A stretch of DNA of 64,000 bases from Sycobia sp. Sy_11 (GCA_018907035.1 JACCIC010000002.1:3645001-3709000), one strand, 5' to 3'; positions 13,517 to 26,047 are shown, counted from the first letter of the stretch. Notes: generated from the letters alone by a model not told the origin. Numbers and translations are program-made.

Positions 13517-14371
13517 ACACACTTATCAAATATCCTATTAAATGTTCACTATCTTTAACGAAGTGGTTGTAACATATATGTATGTGTATGCATATGCATA
13601 AGTAACCGTTACATAATATTTGGCCAAACAAACTTTAATTTGCGCAGAGACTTTGTATTTGCTATTGGTATTTGGATTTGTCTCAGTTCATCTATTATTT
13701 CGCAGTTACATAAGCTATTATACGACATGATGTCACAGGATAAGCCAAATTATAATGTTCTGATCTGCATTTCATAAAGGTAACAATATAAACTCTGCTT
13801 AAAGTTTTATCAAAGCATCATGGCTTTGTATTTTTGCCGGACTAAAGTCGAATTTACGAACCTGTCTTTGCTGACCGTAATCTATAATTTTTCAACTGTT
13901 ATAATCATGTCACTTTTGAAAATGTTTTAATTTTTTGAAATAATATGGTGAGATCTGTGTGGGGAATTTGATTGTAATTGAATTCGTTCCAAATATGTAG
14001 AAGTTTTAGCTAAAAAAATATTTATTTTTATACTAACGAAGCAGTAACTACCCAAAAATTAATCAAGTGGCATATAGATGGCATGGAGTTTTCATTATAG
14101 CCAAATTTGAGCAAACACCCTTTCTCTAAGCAATCAATAGAATTTTGATGAAAGTACTATTTCTATTTTTATTGGAATGCATATTTATATCTTGTTGAAT
14201 CCGAAGTATTTTAATTGAATTTTTATTTAATATCCAATAAGATCGGAGCGATTTTAGTTTAAGCATTTAAAAATTGGAATGAAATGACTTTAAATATCAC
14301 TAAATATGAACCTAATAATTTAATTATATATACGTGTTCATGGCCACAATTTTCTTTGAAGTTTGATGCCG

Positions 14372-14633
14372 ATAGTTTTTATGAATATAATTTCAATATC
14401 TATTTTGCTCACAAAAATAAATCTTTTTTCTTGATCCTTTTTTACTTCAGATGTGTGGAAATAAAAAAAGTAATTCAGTTATGTCAGTTATATTCAGTTA
14501 TAATAGTTTTTATGAATATAATTTCAATATCTATTTTGCTCACAAAAATAAATCTTTTTTCTTGATCCTTTTTTACTTCAGATGTGTGGAAATAAAAAAA
14601 GTAATTCAGTTATGTCAGTTATATTCAGTTATA
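14372..14633. repeat. 131-bp perfect tandem duplication
   Basis: Units 14372-14502 and 14503-14633 look identical by eye. Each runs from ATAGTTTTTATGAATATAAT to TCAGTTATATTCAGTTAT. The corresponding place in copy 3 intron 1 (about 24210-24390) has a single, diverged unit, so the duplication is recent and specific to the copy 2 unit. It lies in intron 1 of copy 2. Confidence 0.93.
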
Positions 14634-15682
14634 TCATAACAGATATTATTATTTAAAGCATATGTTACTTTATAAGGGTGTTACTATATTATTATTTCAA
14701 ATACTTGTTGGGCCGTATGACGTGTCATTTTTCCGTGTGGTATTTTTATCATAGGGGATTGTTATTATGTTATTATATTATATTTAGTCAAATAGGTATT
14801 ACTTACATTACACCTCTAACCTATATGTACGTCTGTACAAGATCCTTAACCAGGATAATATATCACTTAAAAATAGTCTAATTGGAATATATATTTTTTC
14901 AAAGTCAGTATGTTGGCTCTATTTTTGCATATTTGGATTGTTTTATATAATTTTTGGTTGATTAATGGAAAAACCATTTCCCTATTATCAATTACAATTA
15001 AACTAAGCGTATATGCATTGGAGGCGTAAAAAATATTAGATACGTTTTTTTATTCGTGATAACTAATCGAATCATTAAAAATCATCCTACAAGATTTTTG
15101 TAAAGAAAATTATTTTTTATTTATTGTCCTTGGTTTTATTTGTGAATTTCAATCAATTTCATTTAGAAAGATGAATATTTAATGATTTCATCGTTAATCA
15201 GAGCCGAAGTAGATTCCCTTTAAATCATTGATTAACATATCTCTATAGTTCACAAAAATTGATATTTTCCTTCAAAAAATCGCAATTCTCCAATTAATTA
15301 AAGTTTTTTATTCGTTTGAAGACACGACTAAGATTTTGCATTCACGGGAAAATCGCAGTATTAGCGTAATTCGATCTTGTATCATATCAAAAGCAACTGG
15401 GAAATGATGAATACTTATTAATGTATTCTTATGACAGAATTAATAGCAAATAGCATATTATTAATGAACGATCATCTTATAACGTAAGAAAAAATAGGAC
15501 AATAAAATAAAGTTGAAATACATTATGGTTACGACTTCCACAAAGAAACATTTTTTGTTGAGTTAGGTAAGAGCCTAAATTATTACATTTTAATAGTAAA
15601 CTAAGGTGTCCAATAATCTGGTACCAAAGGCACCTAATATAGACATATGTAACGGTGTCATTTTAAATGGAGCTTAAGTTAT

Positions 15683-15764
15683 ACTTACAGAAAATGTATT
15701 AAGTTACTTCCCAATAATGAACCTGAACTAAATTTTTCATTGGTAGCGCGTGCATATTTAAATA
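15683..15764 (-). promoter_or_regulatory. copy 2 core promoter and non-coding first exon
   Basis: On the minus strand: a TATA box TATTTAAATA (about 15755-15764), then TAGTTCAGG near 15720-15730 as a likely initiator, a leader of about 40 bases without ATG, then the donor GTAAGTATAACTTAA (GTAAGT at 15683-15688). The leader is nearly identical to that of copy 3 and very similar to copy 4. Spliced to the acceptor at 8765, it gives an intron 1 of about 6.9 kb, swollen by the mariner and LINE. The transcription start is inferred from spacing only. Confidence 0.7.
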
Positions 15765-15969
15765 CACAGTCATCTGCATAGGAAATATAATATACGTCAA
15801 GTCAATGCCATTATAAATGCTCTATTGTAAATAGACACGTGGAAAAATAAATATGGTGCCTGGGTACCGCTTTTTAACCGTTCTACAGATAACAGTTTCG
15901 AAAAAGTATGTATTTCTGCTTCTATATAGGATGTCTCCAAAGTAACTCAAAAAGTGGCAGATCAGTAAC

Positions 15970-16139
15970 AATTAAGGGATAATGCATTTAGGAACATTAT
16001 AAATAGGTTTTATGACCAATGGCAATTCGATTATTTTCGGACATCACGTTCAAAAATTGATTTTGAGATTAGACTGGTGAAGAATATTTTAAGCTAGAAT
16101 AATATGTTAACCTCGCATACGTAACTTTCACTTAATTTG
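15970..16139. promoter_or_regulatory. 170-bp strongly conserved block upstream of copy 2
   Basis: By eye this matches 26048-26217, upstream of copy 3, with only 4 mismatches and no gaps, whereas flanking DNA on both sides shows clearly more changes and small indels. It sits about 240-410 bases upstream of the inferred start of copy 2. Only its left approach (the GGATGTCTCC-AAAGTAA stretch) is recognisable upstream of copy 4. It could be a promoter-proximal enhancer, or a tract of recent gene conversion. Confidence 0.6.
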
Positions 16140-16879
16140 CTGGCTTTCGTTGTATACAATACAATAGAAAACTGATGAAAAAATGAATTATTTACCTCAT
16201 AAGACCAAAAAACGATTCGAGTGTAAATGTCGAGGTAATTCATCAATTTTTATAGCAATAATAAAATATAACAATTAAAATTTTTTATTTATTTCTGAAT
16301 GTGATAAAGTAAAATATCAATCTAGACGTTTGTATTTTCATATAAAATGATCAAAAAATTGATTCATTTTTTGTAGACGATTGCAATCTTTATAAATTTT
16401 AAATTTTATAACAATGAAAATTACTTTTACACAGTATTATAATTATATTTCACATTGTCTAATTTTGATTATTGTTATAAGTATGCCTGCCTATATAAAA
16501 CTACCATTACATAGCGCTCTATGGTGCAAACATACTCTATGAAGCCATTTTAAAGAAACGTTAAGTAATGCTTATAGAAATTAATTATGTTTATGTTCTA
16601 ATGGATTTCAAATCAATTTGATTATTTGGAGCTTTTCAGACGAAAAAATATACTTATTTGTATATTCTAATATATGGAATACATTTAGGCATGTACTTCT
16701 AATCGCTCTCTTATTTGTCAACTGATAACTCAAATAACTAAACAACCACTGACTTAGTAACCTTAACGGGTAGTTGGAAAAATACTATTTACAATTGTCC
16801 AAAATATATATTAACATGTATAAAAAATTTCTTTCCAATAATTATCGATTCGCCACTGTTCCGCATTAATAACAATAAG

Positions 16880-18115
16880 TAAGAGCGGTTTGTGGGCTTA
16901 TTAAATTCTAAGAATAAGACGCGTCTGGAAATTCCATATTCGTAACTCACAAGTATTTTATTGCTACAGCACTACTCAATATTATGGATATACAATATTT
17001 TTTTCTCTTGTATTATTTTTCTAATTGTAGACTGACAGTAATAGACAATTGATCGGATATTAGACCGTCTGATTGCACTTTTATATTCCTTATACGTACA
17101 TTTATTTTCATTATGTAAAAAGAATGGTTTTTTGCATCAAAATTATTTCTTAATTTTAGCCAGTTTGTATTGCGCCTTATTCTCAATTCTATGTCGTGAT
17201 GCGCGTTGACGTCTCTCGTTAAGATTCTATCAATGCTATTTAGGATATTTTCTCATAGTGTGTCTGAAAGTTTCGTATTTAGAGCTCTACACCATGCGGT
17301 TATATCTATGTGTTTTAATATTTTTAAAGGCTATTATGGCAATTTCAATAGACCAGTGTTGGCTATGCAGATATTTGTTTAAAACGTATATGTACTTATA
17401 TTTACTTATAAACTGCTTATACAATTATTTTGAAGCGTGTGCAGGGAATATGATCGCACTTCTTATGTTTATTTCAAAATATTTTTCAAAACTAACCTCT
17501 CCCAGTTTTGCTTTCTCTATGTCCATTTCTCTCTCCAGCTCACTCTTCCTCTCTTTTTTTTATCGACGCTTCTAAATATTTGTAGCTGTTAGATAATTGA
17601 AACCTTGTCCAAATATTATGATCAAATTCACTATAAAAAATAGTTATCATATCGGTCGTATTCAATAACGGTCATATTACGTTTTTGTCGCATCATTTTA
17701 TTGTAATAGTTTCCATGAAAAAAATTCCATTGCTTAATTTTTTTCACATAAAACCGTCTATTAGTTTTATATTTCATTTTTATTTATTAATATAGTCATA
17801 TATTTATGGTTAAAGACGATAAGAAATAAAATTCACTAGAAGCCAATTCTGACAATTTAAAAATTAGAGATATATCGGAATCTGAATCTGTTCTTTTATT
17901 TGATAATTTTTCTTTATTTATTATAAGTCATTTTTATTTCACGCGCAAACCAACTGCAATATCGAAAATTTTCGATCAGTTTCAAAAAATGAAATATTTT
18001 AATTTCTTAAAACCCTTCCAGTCATCAAGCCTTTTCCAACGAATAATGTAAATGCAATTAGATGTAAATATAACTATGTTAATAGCGTATGTAAGTAAGT
18101 ATTTAAGATAAAGTG
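16880..18115. other. about 1.2 kb present between copies 2 and 3 but absent between copies 3 and 4
   Basis: DNA at 16490-16880 aligns with 26660-27010, and DNA from about 18120 aligns with 27040 onward. The stretch between has no counterpart between copies 3 and 4. It contains a plus-strand frame at 17258-17575 that I cannot identify, and no clear terminal repeats. It is either an insertion here or a deletion there. Confidence 0.5.
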
Positions 18116-18644
18116 TTGAACAGGCAAAAAAATTTTAACTCATAATTACAATTCGATTATTGTTTAAGCTTCATTTGTTCTATATTTTCTAAACAACTAA
18201 TTCGCTTAGGCTTTATAATATTATGCGAAGGTTTAGTAATTAAGCAGTGTTTTATTATGATTGTTATTTAGAGTTGCTTTGAAGACACCGGTACTATGTA
18301 TCTCTATATGGTAATCAAAGATACAAATTTAGCTTCGAAATAGAACGTATAAAATTTAAGAAAGTAGTGTATTGAAATATACCGATTGCCCACAAACGAT
18401 TGCATTCTATCACGAAGTTGGACGCATATTGCGCAGAGCTTCCAACGTTATTGAGCGTAAATTCATAAATTAAATTAAAGTATAATCTAACTTTTTAATA
18501 AACAATTAATAAAAAGGAAGGTCTCAATATATGGCCATTTCAGAAATTTTTTATATACGAAAGATGTATTAGACATAAATGACACATAAAATATTTAGTT
18601 CAATGTTATAAATGTACAAATGTATAGTATTATGTTTTTTTTGT

Positions 18645-18650
18645 TTTATT
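18645..18650 (-). terminator. likely poly(A) signal of copy 3
   Basis: AATAAA on the minus strand, about 150 bases after the stop codon, inside a tail conserved with copy 4 (AATAAA at 27422-27427). The surrounding GGCTCGTTAATAAAAC is shared. Confidence 0.5.
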
Positions 18651-18799
18651 AACGAGCCGTTATTATGTCAAGAATATTAGTTTAAAAAACATCTGTGTAA
18701 AAAGACTCCGTCTGCATATTAAAATCGATTTCTGCTTTATGCAAACAAATATTCTACGGTCTCTTCCATCAGTCAAGTAGATTTTACTTGGGTTTTCTC

Positions 18800-21700
18800 T
18801 CAATTTAACATATCGTCAAGGGTATAACAAAACATTCTAAATTTGCCCGATCCACGTTCGCCATTCATTGCATGAAAACTCGATACACAATATTCTGTAT
18901 TGCTTTTCTGAAAAATTTTCACTGTCAGGTGATCTGGTGGAAATGAACACTTTAGATCCGCTAAATTGTCAGAGTATTGCTCTACTCCATCCTCCCCAAT
19001 TTTAACGAAGCGATAGTTACTATCGTCTTGTATATCACATATCACTGCCAAATGTCCTGGGGTGGGTGTATTATATAGTGCAATAATTTCGTTAGCTGGC
19101 TCATGATTCCAGGTCAATGGTACAGTATCTAAAGAGATGCCGTTATAATTGAATCGTCTGCATTGGCTAATAGTACAGAACGAAAGAATACCATTCGAAC
19201 TAGACCAACCAAGATCCTCATCTTCAGTGTTGCACCCCAATGTCTTCAATTCTGAAATGTTAAATATTAAGACTTACTTCAGAGATGAAATATTGAGAAA
19301 AGTTAATGAAAATTGTTTATCAAGAAAATCATCAATCCAGAGACATGAATATTAAATTTAAATATATTAGACACAAACGCATAACTTTATACATAAAATA
19401 TCCTGAGGAATTGAATATTGGAGTCAAAAATCTAAAATAGTAAAACACGCACCTTGGGACAAAATTTAAATGTTTCGAAATACGCGGATATTATTGAAGA
19501 AGTGGATTGCGATTTGAGTAATTTTCTTAGGTGGTGAGTTTACTATATTTAAAAAAATTTTTTAGCCACAAATAGTAGTACTTAATAAAATAGTATTGGA
19601 AATTAAATCTATATATACAAGTAGCTATTTATGTATTTGTTTGTTTTATGGATGTCGTTACTTAATAGAGTTAATTAATGGCATGTTTTCTGTGGAGAAT
19701 ACATTTAAATCATATGAGAACTAGAAATTCAAAGGCACGATCGCAATCATAGTTAGATATATGAACGATCAATTTAATGAGTGAAGTAAGACAGCAGAAA
19801 TAATTTCGTTTTCTGATTTATAAAATTAAGTATTGGAGTCTTTCTATTCTCAGAATAGACGTGCAATGTACAATAAATATTGAAAAAGAAATCAGTATAA
19901 TGTAGATATTAAAGATTTGAAAGATAGTTATCCTCGTCAATGGACTATGGAAGACAGATACTATTAAATTAAAAAAAATACATAATACTGAGGCTAGCTG
20001 ATTCGATAGCAAATAGATTTTTCATGAATTATCAAATTGAGAGGAACGCCAAAAATACTTGCGCTATATTTAAATGCAGAAGACATAGACAGATGTACAG
20101 GATATTCTGTCGAACGAAGTGCAAAAAAGCGCAAAAATTAAGGCCAATGCAGTTCTACACTTCGTGAAAATGCAAAAAGCTAGTGGAATGGCGAACAGAT
20201 TTTGTAGCTGTAGGGTATATTGAAATCTCGACTAAATATAAAAAATCGATTTTTTGGAATTGGAAATGAATTACTTTAGTTTAGTAGAAACGAAATATTG
20301 GTACATTAATAGAAAACGAAAATCAAGATAGAAGCCGAAGGAATGCGGGACATTAAACCATTAATATCAAAAACCAAAAGAATCATAATATCAAATATGT
20401 AACTATGTGTTCCGACATCTCTAAATTATGGAAGAGCTAAAAAAATAAGATATTGTTCATGCATTATGTTTTACGATAATGAGAGAGGGTATACACATCG
20501 TAGCCTTGAATCATATATTAAGCTATTTTAAAGCAAATGTATGTAAATTCTGAAGATGTTACAAAAATGCGCACATCCGACTGACGCATGAAAATATTAA
20601 TTACTGGATATATTTTTCATGAGAAAAATTAACTTGCTTCTGCTGCAAAGACGAAGGACATCTTTTCAAATACTGTAAAAATGCAGACAAAAATAGAATG
20701 TATACAATTTATTATTAATCAAAAATTTAATAACTTAATAGAAAGTAAAATATCTCTTATAAATAAAAACAACAGATCAGCAGAGCAAGAGGACTTTCCT
20801 GTGTTTTCGTCGACTCTGGCACTGAAAAGTAAAAGGCCATGGTCAAGTGCAGCTTTTAATACCACGATTCAAGATTTGGATACTGTAGCGTAAATAAAAG
20901 AGAAGACTATCCCAGTGCAAAAAACAAGAAGGGAAAAAAGAGGAAAATAAATATACAGTCCATTATGTAACGCAATTAGAACCAGCCAAAAATTTCTTAC
21001 AGGATAGTCAAGGTAAAGATCAATTAAAGATAAATTACATACGAGCAGATCCTAGAATTAATAGCAAATACACTAAGTTCATCTAACGTAACAAATACCA
21101 CATTATTACACACACAACATCACGATAATAAACATACTCACTGACGCCTATCTATATCTTACTGGTCAAAATATTAAAAGTCAGATTATGCTTATTAGAA
21201 ACATTTTATAACAAAGCAATGGAACTGTTGCAGGTCTCTCTATAGACATCACGTACAGTACGGATGAAAATAATATATTCAAAGCATACTAAATGGACTC
21301 CACTGCTGCTAAAAGCTTAACTATCAATAATTACACTTTAAAGTTATTTTTCTGGAATATAAGAACATTAAAACAGTAGGAAAACGGAATACAAGTAATT
21401 TTAAAGAAAATTGATATATTTATATACGTCGAATCTTGGCTTCGACCAGAAGAAAATTTTCAAATATGGGGCTTCATTTCTTTTTAGCAAGATAGGGATC
21501 AGGAAACAAGGGGCAATAAAGATGCATATGAATGCTGATTCAAAAAAATATAAAATTCACTCAATTGAGAAATATTTTATCAACGGGAAATTCTGTGGAC
21601 ATATTTGACATTTATATTTCTAGTAAAAGATTTCTAGATCAATTTCTAGATCCAGAAAGACTAAACTACAACAGATATCATATGACGTATACGAATTTTG

Positions 21701-23036
21701 ATTATGGGATATCATATTCGAAAATTCCAATGTATATACAGCTGGGTAGCAAGCTTTTAAATGCGAACGATTCGAACACTATACCGCATACCTTCTTAGG
21801 AGAGGAAAAAACTGTAGCAATCTATACTGATGGCTACAAGGGTTTCGAACTTCCTTTATGTAGGCGCTTCGTGTGCATGCCGAGAGCTAAGTATTTTAAT
21901 TGATCAAACAATTCATTAAAATATGGCAATATATAGAGCGGAAAATATAGTAATATTGAATGCTGCAAACGTAGCACTGTAATATCCACGATATAAATTT
22001 TTAATTTTCTCTGATTCTCTGAGTACCGTAGTCACTTCAAATTCCCACAAGTTAATAATTTTATTGAACATTTATAATTTAAACATGATAAATTATTACA
22101 TTAATGTAAATTGAGGTAATGTATTACATATAATTTATTACATATAATACACAAGCTAAATAAGCTCGAGAAAGTCTTCATGTATAATAAAAAAATATAT
22201 TATGATTTAAAAATCATAATTATTAAGGATATGTAAATATAAATAAATAACTTACTATTGTCACGTAACAAATAATATGTTAATAACTCATTTTCGTCGA
22301 TAGCAATCACTATTTTGTTAGGGTTTTCCTCAATGTTTTCCAAAGAATATACTAATATTATATCATCCACAGGGAACCAAGCTTGTATTGTACTAGCTTG
22401 ATTATCTTCGTCGACAGTCATTCTGCAGTAATGAGCATCACAGATATTGTCATCCCTGAAGAACACATCAAAACTATTTAAGGATGTAGTAATAAGTATT
22501 TGACCTCCTTCATCACCCGTATGATCAACTTCTAGTTTTTGTACTTTTGATTGGCAAGTTGTCATATTGAATATTTGTATTGTTACAAGTGCACGGTTCG
22601 GCTCATTGTCATAATAATCATCGTGATCATCGTCTTCATAATCATCATCATCATTATCATCATCATCTTCCTTTTGGGGAAACTCGAATAGTTCCCGCCA
22701 TACGAAAATCACTTTGTTTTCGCCCCAGAGCAGTGCTTCTCCATATTTAATTATTCCGTCTGCATGTTCAGTTATTAAGTCCACTGGGCAGGAGAACGAT
22801 TGGAAATTCGTGAACACATTTTTATCAAGTGTTACTGTACATTTAGCACTCCGTCCTTCCTGACCAGTTTTACAAACTGCATAAGCTAATGATCCTTTAT
22901 CAACGTTATTCTTACCAGTTACTAAATGCTTATTGTGAAACTTATAACTCTTTACCGAATTCCTTGGGTAACAGATGACTTCTGAGGTACAACATAAAAC
23001 AGCAAATATTACCACCACTAGCTTTGACGTTAACAT
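18800..23036 (-). CDS. array copy 3: secreted 12-cysteine protein, unrecognised family
   Basis: Coding exons are 22256-23036 and 18800-19251. The donor is GTAAGT at 22250-22255 and the acceptor TTTCAG ends at 19252. The phase-1 join gives 410 aa. The ATG at 23036 starts a signal peptide; the frame is open further upstream but an acceptor TTTCCAG at 23062-23064 marks the true exon edge. The mature start is YPRNSVKSYKF and all 12 cysteines are present. The acidic loop is long and largely Asp. NMTTC gives a possible N-glycosylation site. The coding intron is 3.0 kb because it holds a dead LINE on the opposite strand. The first part of the first coding exon resembles copy 4 most, while its end, intron 2 and the last exon resemble copy 2. 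Function unknown. Confidence 0.87.
20040..22080 (+). mobile_element. degenerate LINE in intron 2 of copy 3, RT domain missing
   Basis: The plus strand, antisense to copy 3, carries three LINE parts in order. First, a CCHC zinc knuckle at 20635-20676 (C-x2-C-x4-H-x4-C), typical of the ORF1 (gag-like) protein. Second, an endonuclease start FFWNIRTL near 21350, then IYVESWLRPEENFQIWGF near 21424-21477. Third, an RNase H domain: AIYTDGYK near 21817, then IYRAENIVILNAANVAL near 21929 and FLIFSDSLSTVV near 21998. The reverse transcriptase that should separate endonuclease and RNase H is gone. Many stops and frame shifts show it is dead. Ends are approximate; no target-site duplication was identified. 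Confidence 0.8.
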
Positions 23037-23310
23037 GTCTGATGTTCCCAATAGTTGTATTCTGGAAAGAAATGAAGAATTAAGAGCTTTAGAGTATCGC
23101 ATCGCCGACATTAATTCTATTAGTAAATCAAACATTATTTAAACCTTTACTTTATTTAGCTAGATTTAGTTGGTTCTGTCAAATATAAAGATACAAAAGA
23201 CAATCCATGACTGCATTTAATGGGCTAGTATCTTATTTGCATTATTCAAATGTTAAAAACATTTCTTATAATATAAAGAATAATGGTCACAGAGCTTACA
23301 CAAGAGATAT

Positions 23311-23325
23311 TACTATGATATCATT
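23311..23325. other. empty-site paralogue of the mariner insertion
   Basis: The flank GAGATATTA just left of the mariner in copy 2 continues directly here into the sequence that lies right of the element (ATTTATAAAGAAAGTTTGAG here, TTTGTAAAGAAGTTTTGAG there). Intron 1 of copy 3 is thus an uninterrupted version of the site. Confidence 0.75.
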
Positions 23326-24445
23326 TCAAAAGAACTGAAATTTATAAAGAAAGTTTGAGTGATGTGATAGAATATTGTATCAAGTTAGGATGTCTCATCA
23401 GTTTAAAATTCATATTCCTGCGTTTTTATCTTATTTATTATTTTCTTTTTATTGGAAATCTTTTAGTCGAAAGGCCCATAATTATTAAGTAGTAATTACG
23501 GATATTGCATACATAATACATATGTTATACGAAATAGGGCCAATATGTTTTACATACATAATACATTTATTATATGGAATGGGTAACAACATAAACTTTG
23601 CATAAATTTTTATCAAAGCACCATAGCTTTGTATTTTTGTTGTAATAAAGTCGAATGTATTAACATCTCTTTGCTGTCCATGATCTATAATTTTTGAACT
23701 GCTATTATCGTACCATTGTTCAAAATACTTTTTTCATAACTAAGCTTAAGTGAAACTAAGTTTTCCTAGCTATTAGAATTTTTTTTTTGTAATTAATTTT
23801 ATCAACCAATATCAATTAATTAATTTCAAAACAATTATGATTATCAAAGACATTTCGACACGACTAAATGATTTAAGATCAAACTGTGCGATCCCAAAAA
23901 TGAATCAAGTGTCCAATAGATGAATTTTCACTCTAAGCTAATTTTTACAAATGCTATTCACCTAAGCAAGGAACAGAATTTTGATGAAAGTACTATTTCT
24001 ATTTTTATTAGAATGCATATTTATATCTTGTTGTATCCGAAGTATTTTCGTTAAATTTTTATGTAGTGTTCAATAAGGACCGGGCGATTTGAGTATCAAA
24101 ATTATAAAATTCCAGTGAAGTTACCTGAAATACCCATAAATATGTATTAACCTGATATTTTAATTACAAATATGTGGAGTCGTGCTCAAAATTTTCTTTT
24201 AAGTTTAACTTTCCTAATTTTTATGAATATATATTTAAGGTTGTATTTCCAATACTAGTATACGAATTTTATACAGTTAGATATTACTATATCGAATTTA
24301 AATCGTTGTTTACAAAAATACGTCTTTGTAGTTGATGCTTTTTTAATTCTGATATATGGAAATAAAAAAAGTAATTCAGTTATATGCAACAGGTATTATT
24401 ATTTAGGCTATATTTTGGCTTATAAGCAAATGAAAATAAGAAGGT

Positions 24446-24748
24446 GTTATTACGTTAGAGAGAGAGAGAGAGAGGTCCGAGTTATGGTATTTTTCTGTCT
24501 CGCTCGCATAATTATTATGGTTGATTGAAAGTTTCTGGTTGAATCCGACCACAAAGCGCAAGAAAGTGAAGCAGAAGCAAGAAGTCAACAAAGCGAACTA
24601 AGCACGTTTGCAAACTTTCAACCAATCACACTAATTGTGCGAGAGAGAGAGACAGAAAACCCTATAACATGGACCTCTCTTTCGCACCTTTCCTCAGCCT
24701 CTCCATTTCACCAGCAACCTCCATGTATACATACTCTGAGGTTACTAC
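24446..24748. mobile_element. foldback (MITE-like) insertion in intron 1 of copy 3
   Basis: Two arms of about 72-76 bases (24466-24537 and 24608-24681) are imperfect inverted repeats: the left GAGAGGTCC...TGAAAGTTT and the reverse complement of the right share GAGAGGTCC, TTTTCTGTCTC and TTGAAAGTTT in order, around a loop of about 70 bases. The segment is absent from the matching place in copy 2 (near 14680-14690). The edges show GTTATTAC and GTTACTAC, possibly an 8-bp target duplication with one change. No coding capacity; the family is unknown. Confidence 0.65.
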
Positions 24749-25760
24749 ATCATTTTTCCGCATACCTGTTGGGCCCTATGACACGTCACTTTTCCGTATA
24801 GTTTTTTTTATCATAGATGATTGTCATTATGTCATTATATTATATTTAGTCAATTCGGTATTGCTTATCTTACATCTCCAAACTATGTATACCTCTCTCT
24901 ATACAAAATCCTTCACCAGCATAGTAAATAACAAAAAAATTATTTATTATTATCTGAATTGTATTTTTTCAAAGTCAATTTTGCAGCTTTGGATTATTTT
25001 ATATAATTTTGGTTGATTAATGGAAAAATCACTACCCTATTATTTGCTCATCAGTTACAGTTAAACTAAGCATTAGAGGCGTAAAAAAATATTAGATACG
25101 TTTTTTCATTCGTCATAAGTAATTGAATCAACAAAAAGCATCCTAAGATTTTTAAAAAGAAAATGATTTTTTGTATAATGTTCTTCGTTTTATTTGTAAA
25201 TTTCCAAATATTAATGTAATATGTAGAAAGATGAATACTTAAACAGTTAATTGTGAATCAGAGTCTAAGCAGTTCCTCCCTTTAAATTAGTATATCTCTC
25301 CAGATCATAAAAATGGATATCTAAAAACGACCTTTAAAAAAATCGCAATTCTCCAATTAATTTAAATGTTTTATTCATTCGAAGATGCGACTAAGTTTTT
25401 GCATTCTCGGAAACATCGCAATATTAACATAATTCGACCTTCTATCGTATCAAAAGCGACTGGGTAGTTATGGATACGTACTAATATCTTCTTAGGACAA
25501 AATTAATAGAAAATTGCATATTAATTATCAAGGAGCATGTTGTAGTCTCAAAAAAAAATTGAACCGTTAAATCAATTGAAAATACATTATGTTTTCGACT
25601 TTCACAAAGAAAATTTTTTTATTGTTGAGTTAGGTGATAAATTTTATTACATAAAAATTTAACAGATTTTATAGTAACCTAAAATTTACAATAATCTGGC
25701 AGCACAGCCACCTAATATAGACATATGAATTGAAGTCATTTTAAATGGAACGTAAATTAT

Positions 25761-25840
25761 ACTTACAGAAAATGTATTAAGTTACTTCTCAATAATAGAC
25801 GTGAACTAAATTGTCCAATGGTCGAACGTGTATATTTATA
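25761..25840 (-). promoter_or_regulatory. copy 3 core promoter and non-coding first exon
   Basis: On the minus strand: TATA box TATAAATATA (25831-25840), TAGTTCACG near 25800-25808 as likely initiator, an ATG-free leader, and the donor GTAAGTATAATT (GTAAGT at 25761-25766). Spliced to the acceptor at 23062, it gives an intron of about 2.7 kb. Confidence 0.7.
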
Positions 25841-26047
25841 GGCACAATCATCTGTATATACGATTTACTATACATCAAGACAAAGACATTATAAACTCGT
25901 TTTCGTAAACAGATACGTGGAAAAACCAATATGGCACCTGTGTAAACATTTTCACCGTTCTACCGATAATAATTTCGGAAAAGTATATATTTCTACTTAT
26001 ATATAGGATGTCTCCGAAGTAACTCAAAAAAGTGGCAGATTATTCAT

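Larger units (their letters stand above)
10620..13560 (+). mobile_element. degenerate LINE (non-LTR retrotransposon) in intron 1 of copy 2
   Basis: The plus strand, antisense to copy 2, carries broken LINE coding sequence. In order: a linker motif PWWNAECDKA near 11180-11210; ELNKVIDSSKNTSPEPDQIP (about 11374-11433) upstream of the polymerase; reverse transcriptase blocks CLDLEKAYDLVW (from 11763) and NGVPQGSVIS (about 11938-11967); the catalytic FADD at 12034-12045 in another frame; and the thumb region VKILGVIFDARLSWKPH. A C-terminal tract near 13240-13420 reads RRNQIIITRLRIGHTNLTHE followed by a degenerate HLLIICP. Between them, near 13050-13110, a weak RNase-H-like end may exist. The element belongs to the I/jockey group by these motifs. 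Frame shifts and stops show it is dead. Exact ends are uncertain; homology to copy 3 intron 1 stops near 10580 and resumes near 13779. Confidence 0.85.
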
